DNA of 64,000 nt, taken from assembly GCA_016183615.1 (NCBI GenBank), contig JACPEG010000063.1, positions 22,253-86,252 on the forward strand, in the 5' to 3' direction. A program made the translations under genes and the position numbers. The notes under the pieces were generated by a model. It saw nothing but the letters and a program-made list of their open reading frames with translations, was not told where the DNA came from and searched no databases. Within the stretch, counting starts at the first letter, position 1. Every line of letters starts with the position of its first letter. Positions 16,140 through 24,086 of the stretch are shown piece after piece. The DNA comes from Betaproteobacteria bacterium (GTDB lineage Bacteria; Pseudomonadota; Gammaproteobacteria; Burkholderiales; UBA6910).

Positions 16140-16554
16140 CGCGCAATTTTACTTGAATTGACGGGGCCGGAGCGAGCCGGATTAGGGACAGGGATTTCAA
16201 GGCCTTAGCAAGGCCGCTGCGGAGGGCGCACCCTACAGCTCCAGGGTCGCGAACGAATGAGTCTCGAATGAATGGGGCGGGAAGGATTGGGTCGCGAATG
16301 AATTCGCTCCTACAGGGGTTGTAGGAGGGAATTTATTCCCGACCTCCCCGACATGTTACAGAGGTTGTAGGAGGGAATTTATTCCCGACCTCCCCGACAT
16401 GTTACAGAGGTTGTAGGAGGGAATTTATTCCCGACCTCCCCGACCTCCCAGAGCTTGGCGTACATCTCACCCACGGCCGAGTTAAGGGGCCGCTTGCCGG
16501 CCCGCTTCAACCCGGCCGGTTAAACCGGCGCGCAGCGTCCGGGTTTAACCGGAT
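16140..16554. repeat. Repeat-filled intergenic region with 46-bp tandem repeat (2.8 copies)
   Basis: A 415-bp gap without a gene. A 46-bp unit starting TTGTAGGAGGGAATTTATTC is repeated at 16319-16364, 16365-16410 and 16411-16445 (partial). Each copy carries the small palindrome GGGAATTTATTCCC. Just to the left (16291-16314) the sequence GTCGCGAATGAATTCGCTCC lies in inverted orientation to the first copy, so the unit is an expanded GTAGGAG-type interspersed palindrome. A GGTTAAACCGG...CCGGTTTAACC-like inverted repeat lies at ~16512-16553, just beyond the trpS stop; no T-run is seen. Confidence 0.8.
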
Positions 16555-17757
16555 TTAGCCATAATTCAGCCCCATCGCGTCCTTCACCTCGCGCAGGGTC
16601 TCCTGCGCGAGCTTGGAGGCTTTTTCGCAGCCGTCGGCGATGATGCTGCGCACCAGCGTCGGGTCTTCCTGGTACATCTTCGCCCGCTCCCGCATGGGCT
16701 TCTGCTCCTCCAGCACCGCGTCGATCACCGGCTGCTTGCAGTCCAGGCAGCCAAAGCGCGCGTTTTTGCAGCCGTCCTGCACCCAGTCCTGGGTTTTCTG
16801 GTCCGAGTAGACCAGGTGGAACTGCCACACCGGGCACTTGGCGGGGTCGCCGGGATCGGTGCGGCGCACCCGCGCCGGGTCGGTGGGCATGGTGCGGATC
16901 TTCTTCACCACGCTGTCCGCCTCCTCGCGCAGCGTGATGGTGTTTTCATAGGACTTGGACATCTTCTGGCCGTCGAGCCCCGGCATCTTGGAGGTTTCCG
17001 TGAGCAGCGCCTCGGGCTCGGTGAGGATCATCTTGCCGGTGCCTTCGAGATATCCGAACAGCCGCTCGCGGTCGCCCAGGGCCAGGTTCTGGGCCTCCTC
17101 CAGCAGCGCCTTGCCCTGCTCCAGCGCCGTTTCATCCCCTTGCTCCTGGTAGCGGGTGCGGACTTCCCGGTAGAGCTTGGCCCGCTTGGCGCCCAGTTTC
17201 TTCACCGCCTTTTCCGCCTTGTCCTCGAAGCCCGGCTCGCGGCCGTAGATGTGGTTGAAGCGGCGCGCGATCTCGCGGGTGAATTCCACATGGGGCACCT
17301 GGTCATCGCCCACCGGCACGCGGTTGGCGCGGTAAATCAGGATGTCGGCGCTCTGCAAGAGCGGATAGCCCAGGAAGCCGTAGGTCGAGAGGTCCTTGTC
17401 GGAGAGCTTTTCCTGCTGGTCCTTGTAGGTGGGCACGCGCTCGAGCCAGCCGAGCGGCGTGATCATGGAGAGCAGCAGGTGCAGCTCCGCGTGCTCCGGC
17501 ACCCGCGACTGGATGAACAGCGTCGCCGCCGCCGGATCGATGCCCGCCGCCAGCCAGTCGATCACCATGTCCCACACGTTCAGCTCGATGATCTCCGGCG
17601 TGTCGTAGTGGGTGGTGAGCGCGTGCCAGTCGGCCACGAAGAACAGGCACTCGAACTCGCGCTGCAGGTTCACCCAGTTCTTGAGCACCCCGTGGTAATG
17701 GCCCAGGTGCAGCGCCCCCGTGGGACGCATGCCGGACAACACGCGGTCGACGTACAT
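16555..17757 (-). CDS. trpS: Tryptophanyl-tRNA synthetase
   Basis: A 400-residue class I aminoacyl-tRNA synthetase that charges tRNA-Trp. The HIGH-type motif is GALHLGHYHG (residues 14-23) and the KMSKS motif is GQKMSKSYENTI. GDDQVPHVEFTREIARRFNH is the conserved ATP/Trp pocket region. It is longer than the ~335-residue enzyme of E. coli because of an insert around residues 195-255 (AEKAVKKLGAKRAKLYREVR...), a form common in betaproteobacteria. It follows the M50 protease gene by 3 bases, so they form one unit. Confidence 0.95.
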   Translation of the reverse strand: MYVDRVLSGMRPTGALHLGHYHGVLKNWVNLQREFECLFFVADWHALTTHYDTPEIIELNVWDMVIDWLAAGIDPAAATLFIQSRVPEHAELHLLLSMITPLGWLERVPTYKDQQEKLSDKDLSTYGFLGYPLLQSADILIYRANRVPVGDDQVPHVEFTREIARRFNHIYGREPGFEDKAEKAVKKLGAKRAKLYREVRTRYQEQGDETALEQGKALLEEAQNLALGDRERLFGYLEGTGKMILTEPEALLTETSKMPGLDGQKMSKSYENTITLREEADSVVKKIRTMPTDPARVRRTDPGDPAKCPVWQFHLVYSDQKTQDWVQDGCKNARFGCLDCKQPVIDAVLEEQKPMRERAKMYQEDPTLVRSIIADGCEKASKLAQETLREVKDAMGLNYG

Positions 17758-17760
17758 TTT

Positions 17761-18420
17761 TCAGACTCCGAGCAGCAGCTGTAGCAGGTAGATGGTGAGG
17801 ACAATCACCGGCCCGATGACGGCCCACAGCACCCCGGTGAAAATCAGCACGATCAGGATCATGAAGCCATAGGGCTCGATCCTCGAGAACTGCCAGGCCA
17901 GGCGGTGCGGCAGCAGGCTGACCGCGATGCGCCCGCCATCGAGCGGCGGCACCGGCAGCAGGTTCAGCACCATCAGCACCACGTTGATCTCGATGCCGGC
18001 CTTGCCCATCAGCGTCATGGGCAGCGCCAAGCTGGAGTCGGGCATCATCACCGCCACCTTGATCACCAGCGCCCAGAACACCGCCATCAGCAGGTTGGCC
18101 CCGGGGCCCGCCGCCGCCACCCACAGCATGTCGCGCTTGGGGTTGCGGAGCTTGCCGAAATTGACCGGCACCGGCTTGGCCCAGCCGAACAGGATGCCGG
18201 GCCCGCCCGAGATCTTGGAGATCGCGAGCAGCAGCAGCGGCACCACGATGGTGCCCATGGGGTCGATGTGGCGCAGGGGATTGAGGCTGACGCGCCCCTG
18301 GGCGTGGGCGGTGAGATCGCCGAAGTGCTTGGCCACGTAGCCGTGGGCCGCCTCGTGGAGCGTGATGGCGAAGATCACCGGCAAAGCCCAGATCGACGCG
18401 GTCTGGATGAATTCGGACAT
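17761..18420 (-). CDS. Site-2-protease-like M50 metalloprotease, membrane-embedded
   Basis: A 219-residue integral membrane protein with the zinc motif HEAAH (His22, Glu23, His26) in the first transmembrane helix and the distal Asp ligand in NLLPVPPLDGGR. About six hydrophobic segments. It belongs to the short bacterial S2P group that cleaves proteins inside the membrane; its substrate is unknown. It is conserved next to trpS and the Sua5-like gene in betaproteobacteria (4-base spacing here). Confidence 0.9.
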   Translation of the reverse strand: MSEFIQTASIWALPVIFAITLHEAAHGYVAKHFGDLTAHAQGRVSLNPLRHIDPMGTIVVPLLLLAISKISGGPGILFGWAKPVPVNFGKLRNPKRDMLWVAAAGPGANLLMAVFWALVIKVAVMMPDSSLALPMTLMGKAGIEINVVLMVLNLLPVPPLDGGRIAVSLLPHRLAWQFSRIEPYGFMILIVLIFTGVLWAVIGPVIVLTIYLLQLLLGV

Positions 18421-18424
18421 GGCG

Positions 18425-19057
18425 TCAGATACCCTCGGCGATCCCCAACGGGGCCAGGCTGCCCCGGCCCTTGCGTGCGACGAGCGGCACCTCCTCGGTC
18501 AAGTCCACCACGGTGGTCATCTCCAGGCCGCAGGGGCCGCCGTCGATCACCAGGTCCACCTGGCGCTCCAGCCGCTCGCGGATTTCCTGGGCGTCGTTCA
18601 GGGGATACTCATCCCCCGGCAGCAGCAGCGTGGAGGACAGCAGCGGCTCGTTGAGCTCCGCCAGCAGCGCCCGCACCACCGGGTGATCGGGCACCCGCAG
18701 CCCGATGGTGGCGCGCGGGTGCTGCAGCCGCTTCGGCACTTCCCGGGTGGCCTGCAGGAGGAAGGTGTAGCTCCCGGGCGTGGTCGCCTTCAGGGTGCGG
18801 AACTGGCGGTTGTCCACCTTCGCGTACACCGCGATCTCAGCGAGGTCGCGGCACACCAGGGTGAGATGGTGCTTCTCGTCCACCCCGCGGATGGCGCGGA
18901 TGCGGGCCACGGCGTGCTTGTCACCGATGTGGCAGCCCAGGGCGTAGCAGGAATCGGTGGGATACACGATCACGCCCCCGTCGCGCACGATGGCCGCGGC
19001 CTGGCGCATGAGGCGCGGCTGGGGATTCTGTGGGTGGACGGTGAAGAACTGGGCCAT
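18425..19057 (-). CDS. YciO/YrdC/Sua5-family threonylcarbamoyl-AMP synthase-like protein
   Basis: A 210-residue YrdC-fold protein. Motifs are GGVIVYPTDSCYALGCHIGD, the ATP/threonine-binding KHHLTLVCRDLAEIAVYAKV region, ATIGLRVPDHPVVRALL and the C-terminal VDLVIDGGPCGLEMTTVVDL. The family includes TsaC, which makes the tRNA t6A37 intermediate, and YciO, whose activity is weaker. The KHH...L arrangement is closer to YciO. Start ATG at 19057 begins MAQFFTVHPQNPQ, the usual YciO N-terminus. It precedes the M50 gene by 4 bases. Confidence 0.88.
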   Translation of the reverse strand: MAQFFTVHPQNPQPRLMRQAAAIVRDGGVIVYPTDSCYALGCHIGDKHAVARIRAIRGVDEKHHLTLVCRDLAEIAVYAKVDNRQFRTLKATTPGSYTFLLQATREVPKRLQHPRATIGLRVPDHPVVRALLAELNEPLLSSTLLLPGDEYPLNDAQEIRERLERQVDLVIDGGPCGLEMTTVVDLTEEVPLVARKGRGSLAPLGIAEGI

Positions 19058-19119
19058 GGCGGGACTAGCAACGCACAGCCACGCCCGGTCGGGCACAGGG
19101 GCAACTTCGCATGGGAATC

Positions 19120-19959
19120 TCAATGCAGGGCCCGGTGCTGCCACAGGGGCAGGCAGGCCGGCGGGAGTTCGGGCAGCGCCCCCAGGTCGCAGTGGCTCTC
19201 GCCGGGACCGTGAAAGTCCGATCCCCTGGAAGCGAGCAGCCCGAAGCGCTGCGCCTCGCGGGCAAACTTCAGGGATTGCTCCCGGTTGTGGCTGCTGGTG
19301 ACCACCTCGATCCCGCCGCCGCCGAGATCGCGGAACTCCGAGAACAGCTCGGCGAATTCGGCGCCGGAGAGCGGGTAGCGGCCGGGATGGGCGATGACCG
19401 CCACGCCGCCCGCCGCCGCAATCCAGCCTGCGGCCTCGGCGAGGCTCGCCCACTGGTGGGACACGTAGCCCGGCTTGCCGCGGGCAAGGTATTTCCTGAA
19501 CACGTCCTTCATTTCCTTCACGTGGCCCTGGGCCACCAGGAACCGGGCGAAATGGGTGCGGCCGATGAGCCTGGGGTTGGCGGCAAAGGCGTAGGCCCCT
19601 TCCAGGCCGCCGCGAATGCCGCATTTGGCCAGTGCGTCCGCGATCCGGCGGGCACGCGCCTCGCGGCCCGCGCGCACCGATGCGAGCCCCTGGGCGAGAG
19701 CGGGCACACGCGGGTCGATTCCCAGCCCCACCACGTGCACGGTCTGCTGGCGCCAGCTGACAGAGATCTCCACACCGTTGACGAGCCGGATGCCGCGATC
19801 GGCGCAAGCCGCGCGGGCTTCCTCCAGGCCGGCGGTGTCATCGTGGTCGGTGAGGGCCAGGACCTGGACGCCGCGGGAAGCGGCCCGGAGCACCAGGTCG
19901 GTGGGGGACAGCACGCCGTCGGAGGCGGTGGAATGACAGTGGAGGTCGATGGAAACCAT
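19120..19959 (-). CDS. PHP-domain phosphoesterase (TrpH/RNase AM-like)
   Basis: A 279-residue PHP metallophosphoesterase. Metal-binding motifs are IDLHCHSTASDG at the N-terminus, VLALTDHDDTAGLEEA, NGVEIS, RTHFARFL, VIAHPGRY and SRGSDFHGP. The family member YciV of E. coli hydrolyses 3',5'-bisphosphonucleotides and trims RNA 5' ends. I start at ATG 19959 (MVSIDLHCHS), which fits the family; an ATG ten codons upstream is possible. It lies 62 bases upstream of the Sua5-like gene on the same strand. Confidence 0.9.
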   Translation of the reverse strand: MVSIDLHCHSTASDGVLSPTDLVLRAASRGVQVLALTDHDDTAGLEEARAACADRGIRLVNGVEISVSWRQQTVHVVGLGIDPRVPALAQGLASVRAGREARARRIADALAKCGIRGGLEGAYAFAANPRLIGRTHFARFLVAQGHVKEMKDVFRKYLARGKPGYVSHQWASLAEAAGWIAAAGGVAVIAHPGRYPLSGAEFAELFSEFRDLGGGGIEVVTSSHNREQSLKFAREAQRFGLLASRGSDFHGPGESHCDLGALPELPPACLPLWQHRALH

Positions 19960-20027
19960 CGGAAGTGCTTCGGGATAAAGGCGAATCATAGCAAATCGCG
20001 CCCTCCCTGAGAAATCCGCTCCCCTTT

Positions 20028-20105
20028 GTAGGTTGGGCTTCGCCTGCGAAGCCCAGCCATGAGGCGCGGATTGTTGGGCTGAGGCACGGCCTCAGCCCAA
20101 CCTAC
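20028..20105. repeat. GTAGGTTGGGC-type palindromic repeat pair
   Basis: GTAGGTTGGGCTTCG-cctg-CGAAGCCCA and TTGGGCTGAGG-cacgg-CCTCAGCCCAACCTAC form two hairpins in the gap between the PHP gene and the DUF1223 gene. The outer ends GTAGGTTGGG / CCCAACCTAC are also mutually complementary. Confidence 0.75.
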
Positions 20106-20186
20106 GTTTCCGGAGTAAGGCAACACCCCGCAGCACGACTAAATTCCGACTTGTTTTCATTGTCGAATGCTTTTACGGAGGACATC

Positions 20187-20981
20187 ATGATCCCGCAAGC
20201 CGCCAAGTCCCTCGCCGCCCTGCTGCTTTCTTCCTGCTGCATCGCCGCCGTCGCCGCCCCGGCCGCCACCTGCTCCGCCGTGAGCGGGGAGCGCCGGGTC
20301 GCGGTCCTGGAGCTCTACACCTCGGAAGGCTGCAACAGCTGCCCGCCCACCGACCAGTGGGTATCCATGCTGCCTTCCAAGGGATTCGGCCCCGACCGGC
20401 TGATTCCGCTCGCCCTGCACGTGGACTACTGGAATCACCTGGGCTGGAAGGACCCCTTCTCCAAGGGCCAGTACAGCGAACGCCAGCGCTGGATGAGCCA
20501 GATCAACCAGGCCGGTTTCGTCTATACGCCCCAGGTCGTGCTCAACGGCCGGGACTACCGGCGTGGCCTGGTGTGGGATAATCTCTCCAACAGGGTGGAT
20601 GTAATAAACCGCGAAAAACCGGGGGCGGATATCCGCTTGAGCGGGACATCCGGCAACGGCGCATTCGAGGTCGCTGCGGCCTCGCAGCTCAGGACCGGCG
20701 CCGAGCGCAAGAGCACCCAGCTCTACCTCGCCCTCTACGAGAACGACCTCTCCAACGACGTGCGCGCCGGCGAAAATTCGGGAAAGAAGCTGCATCACGA
20801 CTTCGTGGTGCGGGAGCTTGCCGGCCCCTTCGGATTCGACGCCTCCGGCGCGGCCAAGGTAGCGCAGCGCTTCCCGGTGCCGGAGAACTGGAAAAAAAAG
20901 GACCTGGTAACGGTGGCGTTCGTCCAGGACAGCGCAAACGGAGAAGTGCTGCAGGCGCTCGCCCTGCCGGTCTGCAACTAG
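20187..20981 (+). CDS. DUF1223 thioredoxin-fold secreted protein
   Basis: A 264-residue protein with a signal peptide (~residues 1-24, ALLLSSCCIAAVAAPAATCS) and the DUF1223 core: VLELYTSEGCNSCPPTDQWV (a CXXC motif in a thioredoxin-like position), LALHVDYWNHLGWKDPFS and VYTPQVVLNG. Family members are uncharacterised, probably periplasmic redox proteins. The ATG at 20187 follows ACGGAGG. Archease starts 2 bases after the stop, so it may be part of one transcript with archease-rtcB, although a functional link is not evident. Confidence 0.88.
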   Translation: MIPQAAKSLAALLLSSCCIAAVAAPAATCSAVSGERRVAVLELYTSEGCNSCPPTDQWVSMLPSKGFGPDRLIPLALHVDYWNHLGWKDPFSKGQYSERQRWMSQINQAGFVYTPQVVLNGRDYRRGLVWDNLSNRVDVINREKPGADIRLSGTSGNGAFEVAAASQLRTGAERKSTQLYLALYENDLSNDVRAGENSGKKLHHDFVVRELAGPFGFDASGAAKVAQRFPVPENWKKKDLVTVAFVQDSANGEVLQALALPVCN

Positions 20982-20983
20982 CC

Positions 20984-21403
20984 ATGCTCGCCGCCCGGCC
21001 CGACGCCTACTTCGATCACGATGCCGACATCGGCATCATCGGGCGGGGCGAAACCCTGGAGCAGGCCTTCGAAGCCGCCGCCCGGGCCATGTTCGGGATC
21101 ATGGCCGATCCCGCCGAGATCCGGGGGGAGACGCCGGTGCGGGTGAGCTTCGAGGAGCAGGACCTGGAACTGGCGCTGGTGACCTGGCTCAACGGACTGC
21201 TGGCGGCCGCCCGCGAAGCGGGGCTGGCGCTGGGACGCTTCAGCCTGCGCCACGAGGGCGCGAGCTGGACGGGTGAAGCGTGGGGCAGCCCCTGGGTGCC
21301 GGGACGGGACCGCGGCACCGAAGTCAAGGGCGCCACACTGACGATGCTTTCGGTGAAGCAGTCGGGCCAGGGCTGGGAGGCCCGCTGCGTGGTGGATGTG
21401 TAA
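20984..21403 (+). CDS. Archease (RtcB RNA ligase activator)
   Basis: A 139-residue archease-fold protein: YFDHDADIGIIGRGETLEQA at the N-terminus, AFEAAARAMFGIM, then FEEQDLELALVTWLNGLLAA and EVKGATLTMLSV, with conserved acidic residues at both ends. Archease speeds guanylylation and turnover of RtcB and extends its nucleotide use. The gene ends where rtcB begins, the usual pairing. Confidence 0.92.
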   Translation: MLAARPDAYFDHDADIGIIGRGETLEQAFEAAARAMFGIMADPAEIRGETPVRVSFEEQDLELALVTWLNGLLAAAREAGLALGRFSLRHEGASWTGEAWGSPWVPGRDRGTEVKGATLTMLSVKQSGQGWEARCVVDV

Positions 21404-21407
21404 TGTA

Positions 21408-22841
21408 ATGGATCTCGGCGCGCTCAAACAGGTTGAGGAATTTTCCTGGACGCTGCCGCTCACGGCGGGGGAGGAGCGCGCCCCGGTGCTGCTCTACGGC
21501 ACCCGCGAGCTGCTCGAGACCATGGACAACAAGGTGCTCGAGCAGATCACCAACGTGGCGCGGCTGCCGGGGCTGGTGGGCACCGCGATGACCATGCCCG
21601 ACGCCCACTGGGGCTACGGCTTCCCGATCGGCGGCGTGGCCGCCTTCGACGCGGAGGCCGGCGGCATCATTTCGGCGGGCGGGGTGGGCTTCGATATTTC
21701 CTGCGGCATCCGCTGTCTCCGTACCAACCTCGATCTCGATGCCGTGACGCCGAAGCTGGAGCGCCTCGCCGACAACCTGTACCGGACCATTCCCGCAGGC
21801 GTGGGCGAAGAGGGCCACCTCAAGCTCTCCCCCTCGGAGCTGGACGTGGTGCTGAAGAACGGCGCCCGCTGGGCGGTGAAGCAGGGGTTCGGAACCAATG
21901 AAGATCTCGAATACGTGGAGGAGCACGGCTGCGTGCCCGGGTCCGATCCCGCCTGCGTCTCCGACCTGGCGAAAAAGCGCCAGCGGGGGGAAATGGGCAC
22001 CCTGGGCTCGGGAAACCACTACCTTGAAGTGCAGGTGGTGGAACGCATTTTCGACGAGGCCGCGGCGCGGGACTACGGGCTCAGGCTCGGCCAGATCGTG
22101 GTCTCCATCCACTGCGGCTCTCGCGGACTGGGCCACCAGGTGGGAACCGACTACCTGGTGACGCTGGCCAAGGCGGCAATAAGGCTCGGCATCCGGATTC
22201 CCGACCGGGAGCTCGCCTGCGCCCCCATCAAGTCCTCCGAAGGCCAGCAGTACATCGGCGCCATGAATGCCGCCATCAACTGCGCCCTGGCCAACCGCCA
22301 GATTCTCGCGCACCTGACGCGGGACGCCTTCTCCTGGGTGATTCCCGAGGCGCAACTGGAAACCCTGTTCGACGTATCCCACAACACCTGCAAGGTGGAG
22401 GAGCACCCGGTGAACGGCCGGCGCAAGACGGTGTATGTGCACCGCAAGGGCGCCACCCGGGCCTTCGGCCCCAACCACCCTTCGCTCCCACCCCGCTACC
22501 GGGACGCCGGCCAGCCGGTCATCATCGGCGGCAGCATGGGCACCGGCTCCTATATCCTCGCCGGCAACCCGGAATCCGAGAACCACGCCTTCGCCTCCGC
22601 CAGCCACGGCGCGGGCCGGGCCATGAGCCGAAGCCAGGCCCTGAAAAAATGGCGCGGGCGGGAACTGATCGACGAGCTCAAGCGCCAGGGCATCCTGATC
22701 CGCACCCGCTCCCTGCGCGGCGCTGCCGAGGAAGCCCCCGGCGCCTACAAGGACGTGGACCGGGTCGCAGAGGCCACCGAGAAGGCGGGGCTCGCGCGCC
22801 GGGTCGCGTTCCTCCGGCCCAAGGCCTGCATCAAGGGCTGA
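21408..22841 (+). CDS. rtcB: RNA-splicing ligase RtcB
   Basis: A 477-residue GTP- and Mn2+-dependent RNA ligase that joins 3'-phosphate (or 2',3'-cyclic phosphate) to 5'-OH ends in RNA repair. Motifs: PDAHWGYGFPIGGVAAFD, GGVGFDISCGIRCLRTNLDL (metal-binding Cys), GTLGSGNHYLEVQ, SIHCGSRGLGHQVG, FDVSHNTCKVEEH, RKGATRAFGPNHP and GTGSYILAG near the guanylylation His (ASHGAGRAMSR). I use ATG 21408; ATG 21396, overlapping the archease stop, is also in frame. The typical RtcR regulator is not next to it. Confidence 0.95.
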   Translation: MDLGALKQVEEFSWTLPLTAGEERAPVLLYGTRELLETMDNKVLEQITNVARLPGLVGTAMTMPDAHWGYGFPIGGVAAFDAEAGGIISAGGVGFDISCGIRCLRTNLDLDAVTPKLERLADNLYRTIPAGVGEEGHLKLSPSELDVVLKNGARWAVKQGFGTNEDLEYVEEHGCVPGSDPACVSDLAKKRQRGEMGTLGSGNHYLEVQVVERIFDEAAARDYGLRLGQIVVSIHCGSRGLGHQVGTDYLVTLAKAAIRLGIRIPDRELACAPIKSSEGQQYIGAMNAAINCALANRQILAHLTRDAFSWVIPEAQLETLFDVSHNTCKVEEHPVNGRRKTVYVHRKGATRAFGPNHPSLPPRYRDAGQPVIIGGSMGTGSYILAGNPESENHAFASASHGAGRAMSRSQALKKWRGRELIDELKRQGILIRTRSLRGAAEEAPGAYKDVDRVAEATEKAGLARRVAFLRPKACIKG

Positions 22842-22950
22842 GGCCGGAAGCCGCCCCGAAAGACCATATTCGTGTCATGGGCTGGCTCTTTTTGCCGGTC
22901 TCTGCCTATAATAACTTTAATAATTCCCCGTAACCGTTTGATTGGGTGAC

Positions 22951-23526
22951 GTGAACCGAAATCAGATCATCACGCTTGCCGTAGCAGCCGCGAACATTGC
23001 GCTGTTGTTCCTTTTCCCGCCCTACGACTTCGCGCCGCCGATCAAGGGCGCGATTCCGGCATTCGAAGGCTTCTATTTCGTGTTTTCGGCGCAGCCGAAC
23101 CGCGTCATCAATACGGCCTTTCTGAACCTGGAAGTATTCGTCGTCCTCATCAACGCCGCCATCGCCTTCCTGCTCCTCAGAACCAGGAGGCAGGAGCCGG
23201 GCCGGAAAAAATTCAGCGTTCAGAATGCCGTCCTGATGGCCGTCGCGGTGAACCTGGTGGTCATTCTGCTGTTTCCGCCCTTCGAGCGGGTGCAGATGGT
23301 GACCAGGGCCGCCCTGCCCTCCTTCGAGGCGTTCTACTTCGTCCTGGGCGACAATCGCGACCGCACCATCGTCACCACCATTCTTTACCTGGAAGTGCTG
23401 TTCGTCCTGTTCAACGGGGCGATGTTCTGGCTGCTGTTCAAGGAGAAGAAGCCGGAGAAAGAACTGACCCCGGAAGAAGCGCTGGCCCTGGCCCGGGAAT
23501 ACCAGAAAAAGGCCCCCGGGAAATAG
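22951..23526 (+). CDS. Membrane protein with two tandem repeats of a two-helix unit
   Basis: A 191-residue protein with four transmembrane helices made of two copies of one ~75-residue unit. The first copy runs ITLAVAAANIALLFLFPPYD ... PAFEGFYFVFSAQPNRVINT ... LNLEVFVVLINAAIAFLLL. The second runs VLMAVAVNLVVILLFPPFER ... PSFEAFYFVLGDNRDRTIVT ... LYLEVLFVLFNGAMFWLLF. Start is GTG 22951 (or TTG 22942). The C-terminus is a charged cytoplasmic tail. I do not recognise a named family. A likely -10-rich AT stretch (TATAATAACTTTAATAATT) lies at ~22909-22926. Confidence 0.75.
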   Translation: MNRNQIITLAVAAANIALLFLFPPYDFAPPIKGAIPAFEGFYFVFSAQPNRVINTAFLNLEVFVVLINAAIAFLLLRTRRQEPGRKKFSVQNAVLMAVAVNLVVILLFPPFERVQMVTRAALPSFEAFYFVLGDNRDRTIVTTILYLEVLFVLFNGAMFWLLFKEKKPEKELTPEEALALAREYQKKAPGK

Positions 23527-23632
23527 GGAGACGGAGGGCCTGTGACCGGTTCTAGGCGGGATGGGAAACGGGTAAGATACCCTCCAACCGGCCGACCGAA
23601 CCGCGACTGTTCATGCCGACAGGGAGCAATTC

Positions 23633-23992
23633 ATGAAGAACAAGTACCGAGTCGAGGATCTGCCCAACGCCTACATCGACTATTTCGTCGCCCAGGCGGA
23701 GGGCATCGCCTTTGGCCAGACCGGCGACGACGGCGCCTACCGGCTGGGCGAGGACAACAAGATCTACCGAAATACGGAAAGCGGCCGGATGTTCACCTAT
23801 TCACCCACTTTCGACTGGCGGCTGGCGGGTCCCATCATCGAGAAGAACGGCATCTCGGTGCGCAAGATCGCGGGCGGCTGGGAGGCCAATCACAACGGCG
23901 GGGCCGTGGCCACCGGTCCGACCCTGCTGGTCGCCGCCATGCGCACCCGGGCCATCATGGCCTACGGGCGCGAGATGGAGCTGGACGAGTAG
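23633..23992 (+). CDS. Small DUF2591-like protein
   Basis: A 119-residue protein with VEDLPNAYIDYFVAQAEG near the N-terminus and YSPTFDWRLAGPIIEKNGIS followed by GGWEANHNGG. The pattern YSPSTDWAQGGPIIERE...W.A is characteristic of DUF2591, found in phage and bacterial genomes; function is unknown. The ATG at 23633 follows AGGGAG. It stands alone between gaps with repeats. Confidence 0.78.
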   Translation: MKNKYRVEDLPNAYIDYFVAQAEGIAFGQTGDDGAYRLGEDNKIYRNTESGRMFTYSPTFDWRLAGPIIEKNGISVRKIAGGWEANHNGGAVATGPTLLVAAMRTRAIMAYGREMELDE

Positions 23993-24000
23993 CTCCATTC

Positions 24001-24074
24001 GTTGGGCTTCACCTTGTGAAGCCCAACCTACCCCGCGGCCCCCGTAGGTTGGGCTCGACCCCGTCGAGCCCAAC
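24001..24074. repeat. GTAGGTTGGGC-type palindromic repeat pair
   Basis: GTTGGGCTTCAC-cttGTGAAGCCCAACCTAC followed by GTAGGTTGGGCTCGAC-cccGTCGAGCCCAAC. Same element class as at 20028, placed between two convergent genes where it may help terminate both. Confidence 0.72.
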
Positions 24075-24086
24075 AACCACCGCAAC

